This document shows positions 53,997-64,000 of a DNA stretch of 64,000 nt, one piece after another (position 1 is the first letter of the stretch; each line of letters opens with the position of its first letter). Where the stretch lies: NCBI GenBank assembly GCA_001970955.1, contig MPUH01000117.1:37609-101608 (forward strand). Direction: 5' to 3'. The position numbers were made by a program, and so were the translations under genes. The stretch is from Stentor coeruleus (lineage: Eukaryota; Ciliophora; Heterotrichea; Heterotrichida; Stentoridae). The notes beneath the pieces were generated by a model. That model did not search any database, was not told the DNA's origin, and saw only the letters and a program-made list of their open reading frames with translations.

Positions 53997-56900
53997 ATGG
54001 ATTCAAATCCAAAATTAGCAGGACTAAGTTCAAAACTCCAACAAAATCTTAGTTCAGCCCTACAGAACATGCCGGCTATGTCGAAACCTTCAAATTTTTT
54101 CGATTCTTTGCAGTCAAAACCAGAAATGATTTCCAGGCGCATAAGATCAGGTAGGAATCCTAGTACGGGTTTAATACAAAAGGTATATAGCATGAGTCCT
54201 ATGCGTCCATCAACAGCAGCAACAGTACCTTCTTATGCAATTCGTCCTGATACATCAAAAACCATCGAGACTTCAAAACTAAATACAAGAGTTATCGAAG
54301 GGTGGATTAACTCAACACTTGCTGATGCTGAATACCTTGACATACCAGGTTGTATGATAAAAAGTGATAAAAAAATGCCTTTAACTCGTTATGGTGTTGA
54401 CCGAGCTGGATTACTTGTAATTTATAAATAGAGCGCTGGGATTCCATCTAATGATATCGATAGTATATACCAAAGTCTTTTTGTTCATTCAATAGCCTTT
54501 TATCAAATGCTTCAAAAAGTCCTAGAGCACAGTGATAAGAAGTATACAATTATTACCGGTTTATGGAAAGTTTATGCAGTTTTATTAGAATACTGCTGCA
54601 AATTAGACTACAAAATGATCATCGCCACTTTGAATATCGAAAAGAAAGAAGAACTTGAAGAACTAGAAAGAAACTATAAAAATCAACTTGTGTATTTTGA
54701 AGAAAATCAAAGAGCACTTGAACAATCATTAGAAGAAACTCGTGAACAATTAAGGAAATTTCAAAGAAAACTTGATTTAGAAATACAAAGGAAAGAAGAA
54801 CTTGAAGATGAACTTATGCAAAAAGGATCAGGACATGAAGAAGAAGTTAATACAAGGATAAAATTTGAAAGCAAAGTTAATCAGATGTATGCTAAACAGA
54901 GGGATATGGAAACTAGGACGGTAAATTTGCAGGATGTTATTGATGAATTAAAGAAAAATTTAGAAGATAAAACTATGTTGTTGAATAAAGAGAAAAAAAC
55001 TGTTGAAGATGTTATTGTGGCTAGGGATAAGAGTGAAAATGAATGTAGGAGACTGGATGAGAAGTATAAACAGTGTGAAATGACGAGGATTGCTTTAGAT
55101 TCAAGGTTAAATGAAACTTATTTGAAGATTGAGGAATTGTCTAAGGCGGTAAGTGTAGCGAATGCGAACTATGCGGAAGCTATAAATGAGATTACTCAGA
55201 AAAAGATTGAAGTGGAGGATAAGAAATATGATATTGAAATCAAAGTGTCAAACATCCAGAAACTCGAGAAAATGATTGAAGAGCTAAAATTAGAAAAATC
55301 CATCTTCCACAAACGAACAATCGAGCTAGAAATCCTTTACAATGACGAATGCGACAAAAATCAGCACTACAAGCAAGAGTACGCTCGTATTAAAGAATCT
55401 GATAATTTCTATGCTGTTGAATATATGAAGTATAAAGAAAAATCAGACAACCTCGAAAAGCGTTGCGAAGATATCAAAGACGAGAAATCCAAGCTTAAAA
55501 TCCAACTTGAAAGCATAATCCAAGGTTATGAAGAATATAAAATCCAAGTAAAAAAAGCTCAAGAACGTATAGAAGAAATGAATAAAGGTCGACGTGTAAT
55601 CGAAGAGCAAAATGAGTACTTAAACCGGCTTCTTTCAGAGAAAAACGAAGAACTTAAAGATTCTCGAAATATGAACCTAGAACTCAAAGATGATATGGAG
55701 CGTATGAAAACACGTGAAAGTACCCTTGAAAGCGAAATAACAACATTATCAATAAAACTTAGATCAATAGAAAAACAATACGAAGCTAATAAAGAAACAA
55801 TGCAACAAAAAATAAATAGTCTTTCTGATATAATAAACTCAGAGAAAAAAATAAGAGAAAATTGGATAACGAAATTCGAAGAAGAACAGAAAAGTCATTC
55901 AATATCGTCAAGAACGTTAATCACAGCTCAAGATACGCAAAATGAACTGACTATGAAACTTAACACAGCAATATTAGCTTTAGATGAAAAGACCCAAAGA
56001 TTGAATATCCAGTTGGCTAAAAATTCAGAACAGTTGGAAGAAATATTAGAACTTAAAGCTTTACAAGAAGAGACTACAAGGAAAAATAAAACTTTACAGA
56101 TGCTTTATGATAACTCAGAACGTGAGAGATTGAATATGATCCAATCTCATGCTGTAGAAATTGAATATATAAATGAAGTGAATAAGGAAAACTGTGAAAA
56201 ACTGAAAATGAGAATTGAAGAAATTATTTTTTGGGCTCATTTGAATTTGGTACTTTATGATAATAAAACTGCAGATTACGATGATCTTTATACTAAACAT
56301 AATGATTTAATAGATTTACAGAATCGTACTGCAGGACAATTGGAACGAACAATAGAACAATGGAATCAATTATCGATGTATATACAAGAACTTGAGATGT
56401 TTACATATGAAAAACTAGAAATCTTAGAAGACTTGTCAAAAAAACACACAAAGCTCACAAAAGAATATGAAGATCTTTACAAAACCCATACCGAATTTAT
56501 GAGCCTAGTCCCTTTAGAATTAAAAGATGTGGAAAATCCATTTGAAATTTTACAAGAAAAAATCGATGAACTCTCTGGGACATTACAAGAAATTGAGTTT
56601 TACAAGTCGAACATGATGGATTTTGAAGTTCAATACGACTCTCTTGTTATAACTTTTGATGAAAACACCCAAACTGATATTGGGTTTTCGTTTTTCGAAA
56701 AAAATCGAAGGATGTCTTCTTCTGGAACCCCACATTCTGGGTCACAAAGGGTATATTCAGCTAAAAGTAAAGAGGCTCCTGGGATTATTGCTGAGTATCC
56801 ACAAAAAAGAAAAAATTATCAAATGCATCCTCAAAGCTCAGAATCAGCTTTAAGGGAAGAGACTCCTATAAATATGACAAGTGTATATCATCAGTAAATA

Positions 56901-57047
56901 TTATTTAGGTCATTTAAACAGTTGAAAAACTTTCCAGCTATAAAAAGCAATCAAGGTAATCTACACCCTATGCCCCCCCCTCCAGAAATCAAAAGGCTTA
57001 TTAATACAGCTAACTCAAGAAGAAAGCATGATACGAATTTTCTATAG
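53997..57047 (+). CDS. large coiled-coil protein with LC8-type TQT motif (three exons)
   Basis: Exons 53997-54416, 54432-56893 and 56909-57047, with 15-nt introns at 54417-54431 and 56894-56908. The second intron holds the apparent stop, so the protein gains a Pro-rich C-terminus (PMPPPPPEIKRL); 1006 aa. Residues 1-140 are polar. About 150-220 is a globular helical part (SIYQSLFVHSIAFYQMLQ). About 225-880 is an almost continuous coiled coil of myosin-tail style. NTQTDIGF near residue 887 matches the TQT motif by which many proteins bind dynein light chain LC8. Likely a ciliary, basal-body or cortical structural protein; not identified more closely. ATG at 53997 is preferred over an upstream non-coding-like Met. 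Confidence 0.78.
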
Positions 57048-57101
57048 ATTAGTAATTAAACTGTTTGGATATAGAAATAATAAAAAGATTGAAAAGAGCA
57101 T

Positions 57102-57401
57102 TTAATTAAGGTCTTTAAATTTCCTCATGTATTCAATAATCTGTATATGAGACTCAAAGTCAAAATTCACATCAGTAAAAGTTGTAAAACCTCTAGCCAC
57201 AATCTCGTTATTTCTATTAACATCTCCCCAGACCTCAATTAATCCTGTAACATTTTTCGGTACTTCCAAAACCCTGCATTTACCTGTTGTATCTGCTAAT
57301 AAAACCCCTCTGTCAAATGTTCCATCAACATTGCCAACAAGTGTTATTTTTTTCTCGCTATTCACCTCTTTGCACAAACCTAAAGGATATATATCAACCA
57401 T
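57102..57401 (-). CDS. RPA14-like (replication protein A small subunit) OB-fold protein
   Basis: 99 aa. The pattern matches RPA3/RPA14: a strand pair (KKITLVGNVDGTFDRGVLLAD), then TGLIEVWGDVN, the region aligned with the SGIVEVVGRV strand of human RPA14, then a C-terminal helix FDFESHIQIIEYMRKF of the kind that packs in the RPA trimer core. RPA binds single-stranded DNA in replication and repair; the small subunit is structural. The call rests on fold pattern and length, not on diagnostic residues. Convergent with the coiled-coil gene, 54 bp away. Confidence 0.55.
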   Translation of the reverse strand: MVDIYPLGLCKEVNSEKKITLVGNVDGTFDRGVLLADTTGKCRVLEVPKNVTGLIEVWGDVNRNNEIVARGFTTFTDVNFDFESHIQIIEYMRKFKDLN

Positions 57402-57462
57402 TTCCCGCTAATATTATAAAAAGCTATTATAAGAAATAATTACCTTATTTCTAATGATAAAT

Positions 57463-58246
57463 CTATGTCGTTAATACAGAAGCACGTTTAAGTTTTATTT
57501 TAAAGACAGTTCTTTTATTTCCACCTAATGATATTGTATGTCCTATAACATAATCTCTATGGCAATCGCATTGACTATAAAATATTGTAAGTCCTCCGAA
57601 TGATATAAAACTAAATATTATACAGAGAATATATAAAAATCAACAGTTTGTGAGGTTTAATAAAGGAATAAGATTTTCTCCTGTTATGGCTAAAGCAAAG
57701 AATTTGCCATAGTAAAAAGGACCTAAGATTCTTCAAAAATGACAAAACCTGCAACACGAACTATAGGAAATGATAAGAAAATCCTAGCAAGACTAATATA
57801 GAATTTGTAGTTTAGTAAGAGTAAGAGGAATAATATTGTTCCGATTGTCCCAGAAACTAGGGTAATGATTCGGAGATCTTGGCGGTGATGGTACAAACTA
57901 GCATAGTATAAGCCAATTGGTATAAAAAATATTGAGAAAATCTCGTTATTATAGACAAGGAACCAAAGTAGTGGCTTGCAAAAAAGTCTCGGGCTAAGAA
58001 AATTATTGTCCCTGTTGTAAATATAAGTAAAAATGAAATAATTAAAGCCATTGACTTTTGATAAACTAGAATTTCATGATGCGATATATAATTTGGACGT
58101 AAAGGTTTTCTTGTTTCTTGAAAAATAGCACCATTTACTATCACTAAAATAAAACAGGCACTTGGGAAAAAAACTTGAGCTAAATACCCAGACTGAATAT
58201 ACATATTAAATATTTTATCTATAGAACCAATTAATTGTATAGTCAA
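57463..58246 (-). pseudogene. broken multi-pass membrane protein gene
   Basis: A continuous membrane protein of about 250 residues can be followed only by changing frame twice and reading past one TGA. Segment 1 (from a Met at 58204, or a non-ATG start at 58246) has two helices (FFPSACFILVIVNG, MALIISFLLIFTTG). Segment 2, one base out, has NNEIFSIFFIPIGLYYASLY and further helices. Segment 3 begins near RILGPFYYGKFF and ends FKIKLKRASVLTT, with a stop at 57463. Both frame changes are of the missing-one-base type. No GTA..AG 15-nt intron explains them; a 26-nt GTT..AG could bridge the second break. Either a young pseudogene or uncorrected sequence errors. Family not recognised. Confidence 0.55.
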
Positions 58247-59071
58247 AATATCACTAAGTGCTCTATATTTACAATTATCACTAATTTAGATAAAAAGAAT
58301 ACCCATGAATAATTAGAAAAGCATAAGAAATTCGATATTAAAGATATTAATAATATGTTGATATAGAAAATAGGAAAAAAAAATTAAGAATATCTCCAGT
58401 TTCTTAGACCTTCTTCACTTTCATTTTGTTTTCTCATATTTTATAAGATATAGTTAAATAGAAGTTTTAATGAAATAATATGGATTATAATTGGATTTTG
58501 ATGTTAAAGGATTAGTTATGATTATAAGGATAGAATGAAAGGTTGAGTTTATTTGGTATTTTTATGAAGAAAAGTTTTTGGAAATTTTGTATGATTTTAT
58601 TAGTAGTTTAAAGAAGAGGAAATGCGAGAAATTAGGATTTGTGGTGAATTAAGGGAATGATATGTTTGAGAATATTAGCTAGTTGTATATAGTTTAGATG
58701 TAAATTATGTATTTATACAGAGAGTTTTATAGTGTAATTTCAGAAAATTATTTTAATATATTTTAAGTATCATAAATAGCACTAAATTATATTTTATGAT
58801 ATAACATAAACCCCATTGCATCTATCACAATTTTCTTAACTACTTTCATATAATATTTATTCTCAAACTAAAACCTAACCACAACTTCACATTTTCCCAA
58901 ATTTTCTTTATAAATATTCAAATTAAATAAAAAAATCATATCTTTCAAAACTCTTCAACTCTTAAAATCCTACCCATTTTATTATTTAACAAAAAATAAA
59001 AGCTATAAAAATTCCACTTTCCATATAAAAACTAATTTATTACCAATACTACATCTGATCCTATAATCAAA
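58247..59071. other. spacer with skew switch
   Basis: 58400-58660 G-rich and C-poor, 58800-59070 C-rich and G-poor on +, although both flanking genes are on the minus strand. No gene seen. Confidence 0.55.
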
Positions 59072-60658
59072 TTAATTTTCCGACAATTTAACTTTATGGG
59101 CAATAAATTTCTGTAGATTTGGCATATGTCTCGTAATATCTTCTATACTGATTTTTTTATGTCTAGTATTACTTCTTCTACTTTCTGATAAGTTTTCAAT
59201 AAACCAATGGATTTTCAGAGCATCATCAGGTTTTATTCTTTCATTAGGATTCCATTTAAAACAAGATTCAACAATTTGGAAAAACTCATCCTCAGCACCT
59301 TTTAATATGCTTCTTAAAGACCTAGTCCCAGGAAGTCGATTTTTCCCTCGAGAATTAGTTTTAATTCTCAATTCCCCTTTGCTATTAAAAAATAAATGTT
59401 TTCTTGTGCTTGCATTCAATATATCTGCTGGAGGCATTCCAAGAACTTCTATAATACAAGATAGCTGGTCACTTTCATTTTCACCTGGGAATATTGGAAT
59501 TCCTATATAAAGTTCAGATAATATACACCCTAAGCTCCATACATCAATAGCTGTTGTATAAGGAATCCCAAGAATGATTTCTGGAGCTCTATAAAAACGG
59601 GATTGTATATAAGTATACAATCGCTTGTTCCCATAGCACGAACTACCAAAATCAATAAGTTTCACACCGGGCCTAGTCAAATTCACCATCAAAACATTTT
59701 CAGGCTTCAAGTCACAGTGAACTATATCACAACTCTCAAGTACCTTAAGTGCCTGAAAAAGCTGTAGGGTTATTTTCTTTATAAAACTCATCGAAAGGCC
59801 TTTAAATAACCCTTTTTTCAGCATCTCATAAAGATTCAAACTATATAGTTCAAATCCAATACACTAAATAACGGCTACTGTATGTTTCCTGAAAACAAAA
59901 CTTTCTAGTATTTCAATAATATTCGAAGTTTTATTGCTATCAAATGCTTTAACAGCTTCTAATATTTCTATTTCTACCTTAGCTTGTTGATTGTATTTCG
60001 TTTTGTTTTTAATGATTTTTAAGGCAATGTTTTTTTTGTCCTTGTGATCATAAACTTCAAGAACTTGTCCGAAACTCCCTTTACCAATAAGACCTTTAAT
60101 TTCATATCTAAAAGCTATATGGTCCTTAATCAATATTCTGTAATCGCCATTTTCTTGAGAAAACTCAGGGTCTTTGGGTTTTAAATTTTTCCCGATATAG
60201 TAAATATCTTTATAATTCATCAGCTCTTCTTGTTCCCATTTTGGAAGAATATCAGAGAACTTGCTAAGGATTTCGGTTGGAGAAGCTGGAAAATTTAGTC
60301 TTTCCCAACGAGATCTTGAGGTGGAGATTTCTGAGTTTAAGACTGGGGATTTCCAGTCGAATTTCTTAGGGCTAGATTTTTCTGTTATACACTGTTCATT
60401 AAACCTAAAGGGATCTTTGATATCTTTTGGAGTCAAAACCAAAGACATATCTTTAAGAAAAATTCCTTCTGATAGCCTTGGTTTACTTTTCGTCGTACTT
60501 CCCAAAAACGAATTAGCTGACAATTGATTTCCAAGTCCTTTAACCCCATTTCTAATCCCAACATCAAATCTCCCCCCTTTATTCACTGTATTTTTCAAAG
60601 AACTCACTGGCATTTTTGTGGTACTTATGCAACCATCACAACTCGATGTACTTTTCAT
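59072..60658 (-). CDS. DYRK-family dual-specificity kinase
   Basis: Exon 1 is 60658-59879 and exon 2 is 59863-59072; the 15-nt intron at 59864-59878 restores KHTCIGFELYSLNLYE, the hinge of DYRK kinases. 523 aa. The N-terminal region has the DYRK2-type NAPA-like part (PKWEQEELMNYKDIYYIG) and the run-in NGDYRILIKDHIAFRYE. The kinase has GKGSFGQVLEV, Lys in IALKII, HCDLKPEN (Cys for Arg, normal in DYRKs), DFGSSC, and the activation YTYIQSRFYRAPE with the self-phosphorylated second Tyr. Intact and probably active on Ser/Thr. DYRKs act in cell-cycle and morphogenesis control. It lies 35 nt downstream of the stop of the next gene. Confidence 0.93.
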
Positions 60659-60693
60659 TATAATAAATTCATTAAATCAACGCTAAATTTTTT

Positions 60694-61755
60694 TTAAACT
60701 ATTAAAAACGCAATCATCCCTCCTAAAGCTATAAAATCCCCAAAACCTTTATCTAACAACTCATAATATTCATAAAACGCCATCTCAAGTACACAATCTT
60801 CAGCATTAACAAACTTAGGGTAATATAAAGCTCTATACATTTTCCTAGTAAATTCCTTATATTTACTATCACTCCAATAGCTTTTCATACAACTGCTGCC
60901 AAATCTTCCATATGTATTGCATTTCATTATATTTCCACTTGTAATCCAATCTCTAACCATAGAGTCATACTCATTATAAACATCATCCCCTGGGAAAATG
61001 TTACAAAACATAATAGATTCACTATTAAGACCACAATTGCAACTAGTTGTAAACACTTGTTCAGCTTTTCCAGTTAGTTTTGATATACAAACTGTGTTAT
61101 TTAAACATGAAATAGGGGTTTTCTTTGCTGATATCGGAGCTGGATAACAAAGACTAGTCCCGATATCAACACAAAAACCTGATTTGCATAAATAATTCAC
61201 ATCACCTGTAGCGTTACACCCAGCAAGAACTTCATAATCATCAACAGAAAAATACTCTGTGCAAATATTATTCTCAGGGTTTGATTGAGAAAAAACCTGA
61301 CACCCAGCGTTGTTAACACAATTTGCATCTTCATAACACCCAAGCTGACCTTTTTTTAACTGAGGCACACATGTCATATTTGAAGGTGTACAAAAAAGCC
61401 CAACATCACAGTCAAGATGTGATTTACATGGTGTGTTTATTGATAAACCATGACATGTGTTTTGTATACAAGTATTAGAATTTGTACAATCTTGATTATA
61501 TAAACATTTTGCTCCTGATACTTGAGAATTTGCAATGTATGAAGATTTGTATTGGCATTGAGATGATGTAGATGATGTGCTAATACAAATATAGTCACCT
61601 TTACATGGGTTTACATATGTGATGTTTGAGGTTGTGTTTAGATAAGAACATGATGATTGATTAGGTAAGTTGGTTTTATTGCATTTATAAGCTGGGCAGG
61701 TAGAACTGAGAGCTTTGACTGAAGATAATGTTATGAGGATTGCTAGGCCAAGCAT
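60694..61755 (-). CDS. secreted, probably GPI-anchored cysteine-rich surface protein
   Basis: 353 aa. An N-terminal signal peptide (LGLAILITLSSVKA) and a C-terminal hydrophobic tail (FIALGGMIAFLIV) preceded by Asp/Gly suggest GPI anchoring. About 30 Cys, including repeats of the form C-x4-D/N-C-x5-C-x4-C (CLYNQDCTNSNTCIQNTC, CKSHLDCDVGLFC), similar to Dickkopf-N-like cysteine modules found in many ciliate surface proteins. N-glycosylation sequons are present. Likely on the cell surface; ligand unknown. Confidence 0.7.
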   Translation of the reverse strand: MLGLAILITLSSVKALSSTCPAYKCNKTNLPNQSSCSYLNTTSNITYVNPCKGDYICISTSSTSSQCQYKSSYIANSQVSGAKCLYNQDCTNSNTCIQNTCHGLSINTPCKSHLDCDVGLFCTPSNMTCVPQLKKGQLGCYEDANCVNNAGCQVFSQSNPENNICTEYFSVDDYEVLAGCNATGDVNYLCKSGFCVDIGTSLCYPAPISAKKTPISCLNNTVCISKLTGKAEQVFTTSCNCGLNSESIMFCNIFPGDDVYNEYDSMVRDWITSGNIMKCNTYGRFGSSCMKSYWSDSKYKEFTRKMYRALYYPKFVNAEDCVLEMAFYEYYELLDKGFGDFIALGGMIAFLIV

Positions 61756-62582
61756 TTATTTGGTTTGTATGATATGAGTAATAGGATGATATGGAAGGAG
61801 AAAATTAGTATAGGATAGATAGATATTGGTTGGAAAATGTAATAAAAGAGTTTATTAGGATGATGGAGATGATGGCTGTAGATAATATGGGTTTAAAAGC
61901 TTGGACTTACTGGCTTTTTGGGTAAAAAAATAGGTTTGGAATTTTTAAGAATTTTAGTTGAGATGCGATTTTGAATGGTTTGCTTGGAGGATTTATGAGA
62001 AAAGAAGGAAGAATGATAGATTTGGATAAGAGGTTAGTTTTTGGGGATTGAAATGTATGAAAGAAAAATGGAAAAGAATTGAGATGGAAAAGGTTTTATA
62101 AAATTTTTAGTTGAGTTTGGGTTTATGATTTTACTTAAAGCTTTGAAGTATATTTTTCTTATAAATCTGAGTGATTTACTTTTAAGCTAGCTCCAGGTTG
62201 TATTATTTGCTATATATTTCCTTATATCTATATGAAATACTAAAGCTGAAAATTTATAATCTTATTACTACAAATATATATATAGTTTATCAAGCAAAAT
62301 CCCTTATTCGCTACCAAAATCTTGCATTTTTCCATTTTGGTCAAAATAACTAAAATATCATCTTCCCAACAACCCAAACTCCAACCACCTAAAAAAAAAA
62401 ACCTTCTCCACAATTAATCTTCCTAATCATCAATAAGCCAACATCATAATAAAAAATCCATTAACCAGCATCTTAATCATCAAACTTCTCTTCCTTTAAC
62501 AAAACTTTTTTTCCTTATAAACCTTATAATCTCGCAATCATCCAAAAAAACCTAAGCGCAAATATTATTATTAATTATCCGC
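61756..62582. other. spacer with the clearest skew switch
   Basis: On + I count 51 G and 2 C in 61921-62100, then 2 G and 50 C in 62341-62520, with the change near 62150-62300. Both neighbours are minus-strand genes. No gene or RNA recognised. Confidence 0.7.
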
Positions 62583-63335
62583 TTATTTGAAATATTCTGT
62601 ATTCGGAGCATCTCCAATATTCTGCGTATAAGCATAATTATAACTATAATCTTGTTGATGTCCATACATCATAGCCTGATAATTCTGCCCATAGTAATCA
62701 TGATGATATGGTGCTTGCATTGTAGGATAAATCATATATGGTGTATTTACAAAACCAGTATGATTTCCTTGAGTTTGTCTTGGTGTCGCTTTTTTGCATT
62801 CAACCCATTTCCCGTTTATATAGTTCTTATCATTATTCTCTAAAACTTTATCTGCCGTATCTTCACTGGTAAATGTTACAAAGCCAAAACCTCGAGGTCG
62901 ACCTGTTTCTTTATCTAAGATAACAACACTATCTTCAATTTCACCGAACTGTTCAAAAAAAGCTCGGAAATTCTCGTTTGTGACATCTGGAGGAAGGCCA
63001 CCTACGAACATTTTATTTGTTTTGAAGGAAGGGGCTGATGATGAACCTTGAGGATGACTTTGTTCACGAGGAACTGCCCGCTTACAGTCAACTTTTTTAC
63101 CATCAAGGTACTGAGTTTGTGATAAAATTGTGTCTATTGCTTGAGGGTCTTGCATTGTTATGAAACCAAAGCATCTTGAACGCCCTGAAACTTTATCAAC
63201 CATAAGGATACTGTCTTGAACAAGTCCAAATTTTTCGAAATGGCTTTTTAGAGATTCTCTTGTGGTATGTGAAGCGAGACCACCAATAAAGAGTTTTCTG
63301 CTATGTAAAGTTTACCAAGAGATTGTGTCTTCCAT
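62583..63335 (-). CDS. two-RRM RNA-binding protein (Musashi/DAZAP1/hnRNP A type)
   Basis: Exon 1 is only 20 nt (63335-63316); a 15-nt intron at 63301-63315 precedes exon 2 (63300-62583). 245 aa. RRM1 starts with RKLFIGGLASHTT and has CFGFITMQD; RRM2 has KMFVGGLPPDVT and GFGFVTFTSED. The spacing and the KxxDCKRA / WVECKKATPR ends of each RRM match the Musashi/DAZAP1/hnRNP A group. A Tyr/Gln/Met-rich tail (YGQNYQAMMYGHQQDYSYNY) follows and is prion-like. Likely binds mRNA 3' UTRs in splicing, transport or translational control. Without the intron, RRM1 would lose its first strand. Confidence 0.9.
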
Positions 63336-64000
63336 ATAATTATTGGTGGACATACTATGTTATAAGCAAAAATTGTATGGGTTTTTTAAGGAAAAAAATT
63401 AAGAAATAAAGGTTGTTTAAGGATGAATAATAGGAAGAGTTTAAGGTTAAGAGTTTATGGAAAAAGTGGTGGTGGGGTTGGATTAAAAGGGTTGTTTTTA
63501 TGTTGAATTTAGGTGTTTGGATGCTTTGGGTGTTAAGATGAGTTTTTTTTGGATTTAAGAATTTGTTTTGGGATTAGTTTTAAGTTTTTATGTGGTTTTT
63601 TGTTGGGAGCTGTAGTTGGGAAATTTGAGTTGCGTATTGGGATTTTTTGTTAGATTTGGTTATGGTAAAATTTTTTTTTGCAAAATAGGATGCTAAATAT
63701 TTAAATGATTAGATGTAGAATGGTGAGGCAAGTTAGCGTAAATTTTGAATTAGTTTGGGGGCATTTTTTTAAAAAAATTATCATGAAGAGCATTATAATT
63801 CTTTATTAGTTATTGAGTTTTAGATTTTTAGATTTTTTCTAATTGGGATAGTTATATTATATTTTCTGTATTTTATAATGAATTGATATAAGTATAATGG
63901 GCTATAAAGTTTCTTATTACAAACTTAATCAAAAAACTAACAAAGCGAAATAGCATATTAATAAAACCTTTATCGATCCTTAGGTCTCTTTGATTTACTA
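63336..64000. other. right-edge spacer, no gene seen
   Basis: 665 bp, G-rich and C-poor on + for about 400 bp, then AT-rich. It should include the promoter of the RRM gene. Nothing else recognised. Confidence 0.5.

Noticed and set aside
1-64000. Reassigned stop codons, as in many ciliates
   Set aside because: Conserved proteins end at TAA, TAG or TGA. In-frame stops inside conserved genes are removed by 15-nt introns, except in the two pseudogenes.
1-64000. CRISPR array, rRNA, or tRNA genes
   Set aside because: No regularly spaced repeats and no recognisable rRNA or tRNA sequence were seen by eye; a covariance-model search was not possible.

Overview
This window looks like macronuclear genome of a heterotrich ciliate, most probably Stentor coeruleus or a close relative. 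The reasons are: very AT-rich spacers; dense genes on both strands; TAA, TAG and TGA all acting as true stops (standard code); and 15-nt introns. I can place fifteen 15-nt introns and one 17-nt intron. All sixteen start GTA, have an A at intron position 10 and end in AG. They were located because in-frame stops or frame changes inside conserved proteins vanish when they are removed. No read or database search was available, so the organism call is an inference.

Layout. 1-4.4 kb: vesicle tether p115/Uso1 (-, runs off the left edge), NDR/LATS kinase (+), LITAF-domain protein (-). 4.4-6.1 kb: long spacer holding a broken aquaporin relic. 6.1-12.5 kb: poly(A)-binding protein, FCP1/SCP-type phosphatase with the 17-nt intron, an unknown gene, a SAMHD1-like HD hydrolase. 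12.5-21.9 kb: relic-bearing spacers, a secreted saposin-like protein, a small possible lipid-anchored protein, an SLC37/MFS transporter, a B-box protein and short unknowns. 21.9-32.5 kb: PKG-type kinase, Cys-rich protein, Mut-7/EXD3-like exonuclease with zinc knuckles, EF-hand protein, CK1 kinase. 34-48 kb: coiled-coil proteins, Aurora-like kinase, membrane proteins, a CACHE-type sensor, several unknowns. 48-64 kb: SRP72, a predicted AGC pseudokinase, a 1006-aa coiled-coil protein with a divergent hidden small gene, an RPA14-like subunit, a broken membrane-protein gene, DYRK kinase, a GPI-type surface protein, and a two-RRM protein.

Functionally these are mostly unrelated housekeeping and signalling genes: six kinase-fold proteins in 64 kb, mRNA binding (PABP, RRM), secretion (SRP72, p115) and nucleotide/DNA metabolism (SAMHD1-like, RPA14-like). 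No operon logic, CRISPR, rRNA or tRNA was recognised.

The least explained signal is compositional. Most long spacers are G-rich/C-poor on the + strand in the left part and C-rich/G-poor in the right part, whatever the orientation of the flanking genes, and similar switches occur inside some long genes. Twelve single Ns are each flanked by near-identical direct repeats; these look like unmerged contig overlaps, and they disturb two genes.
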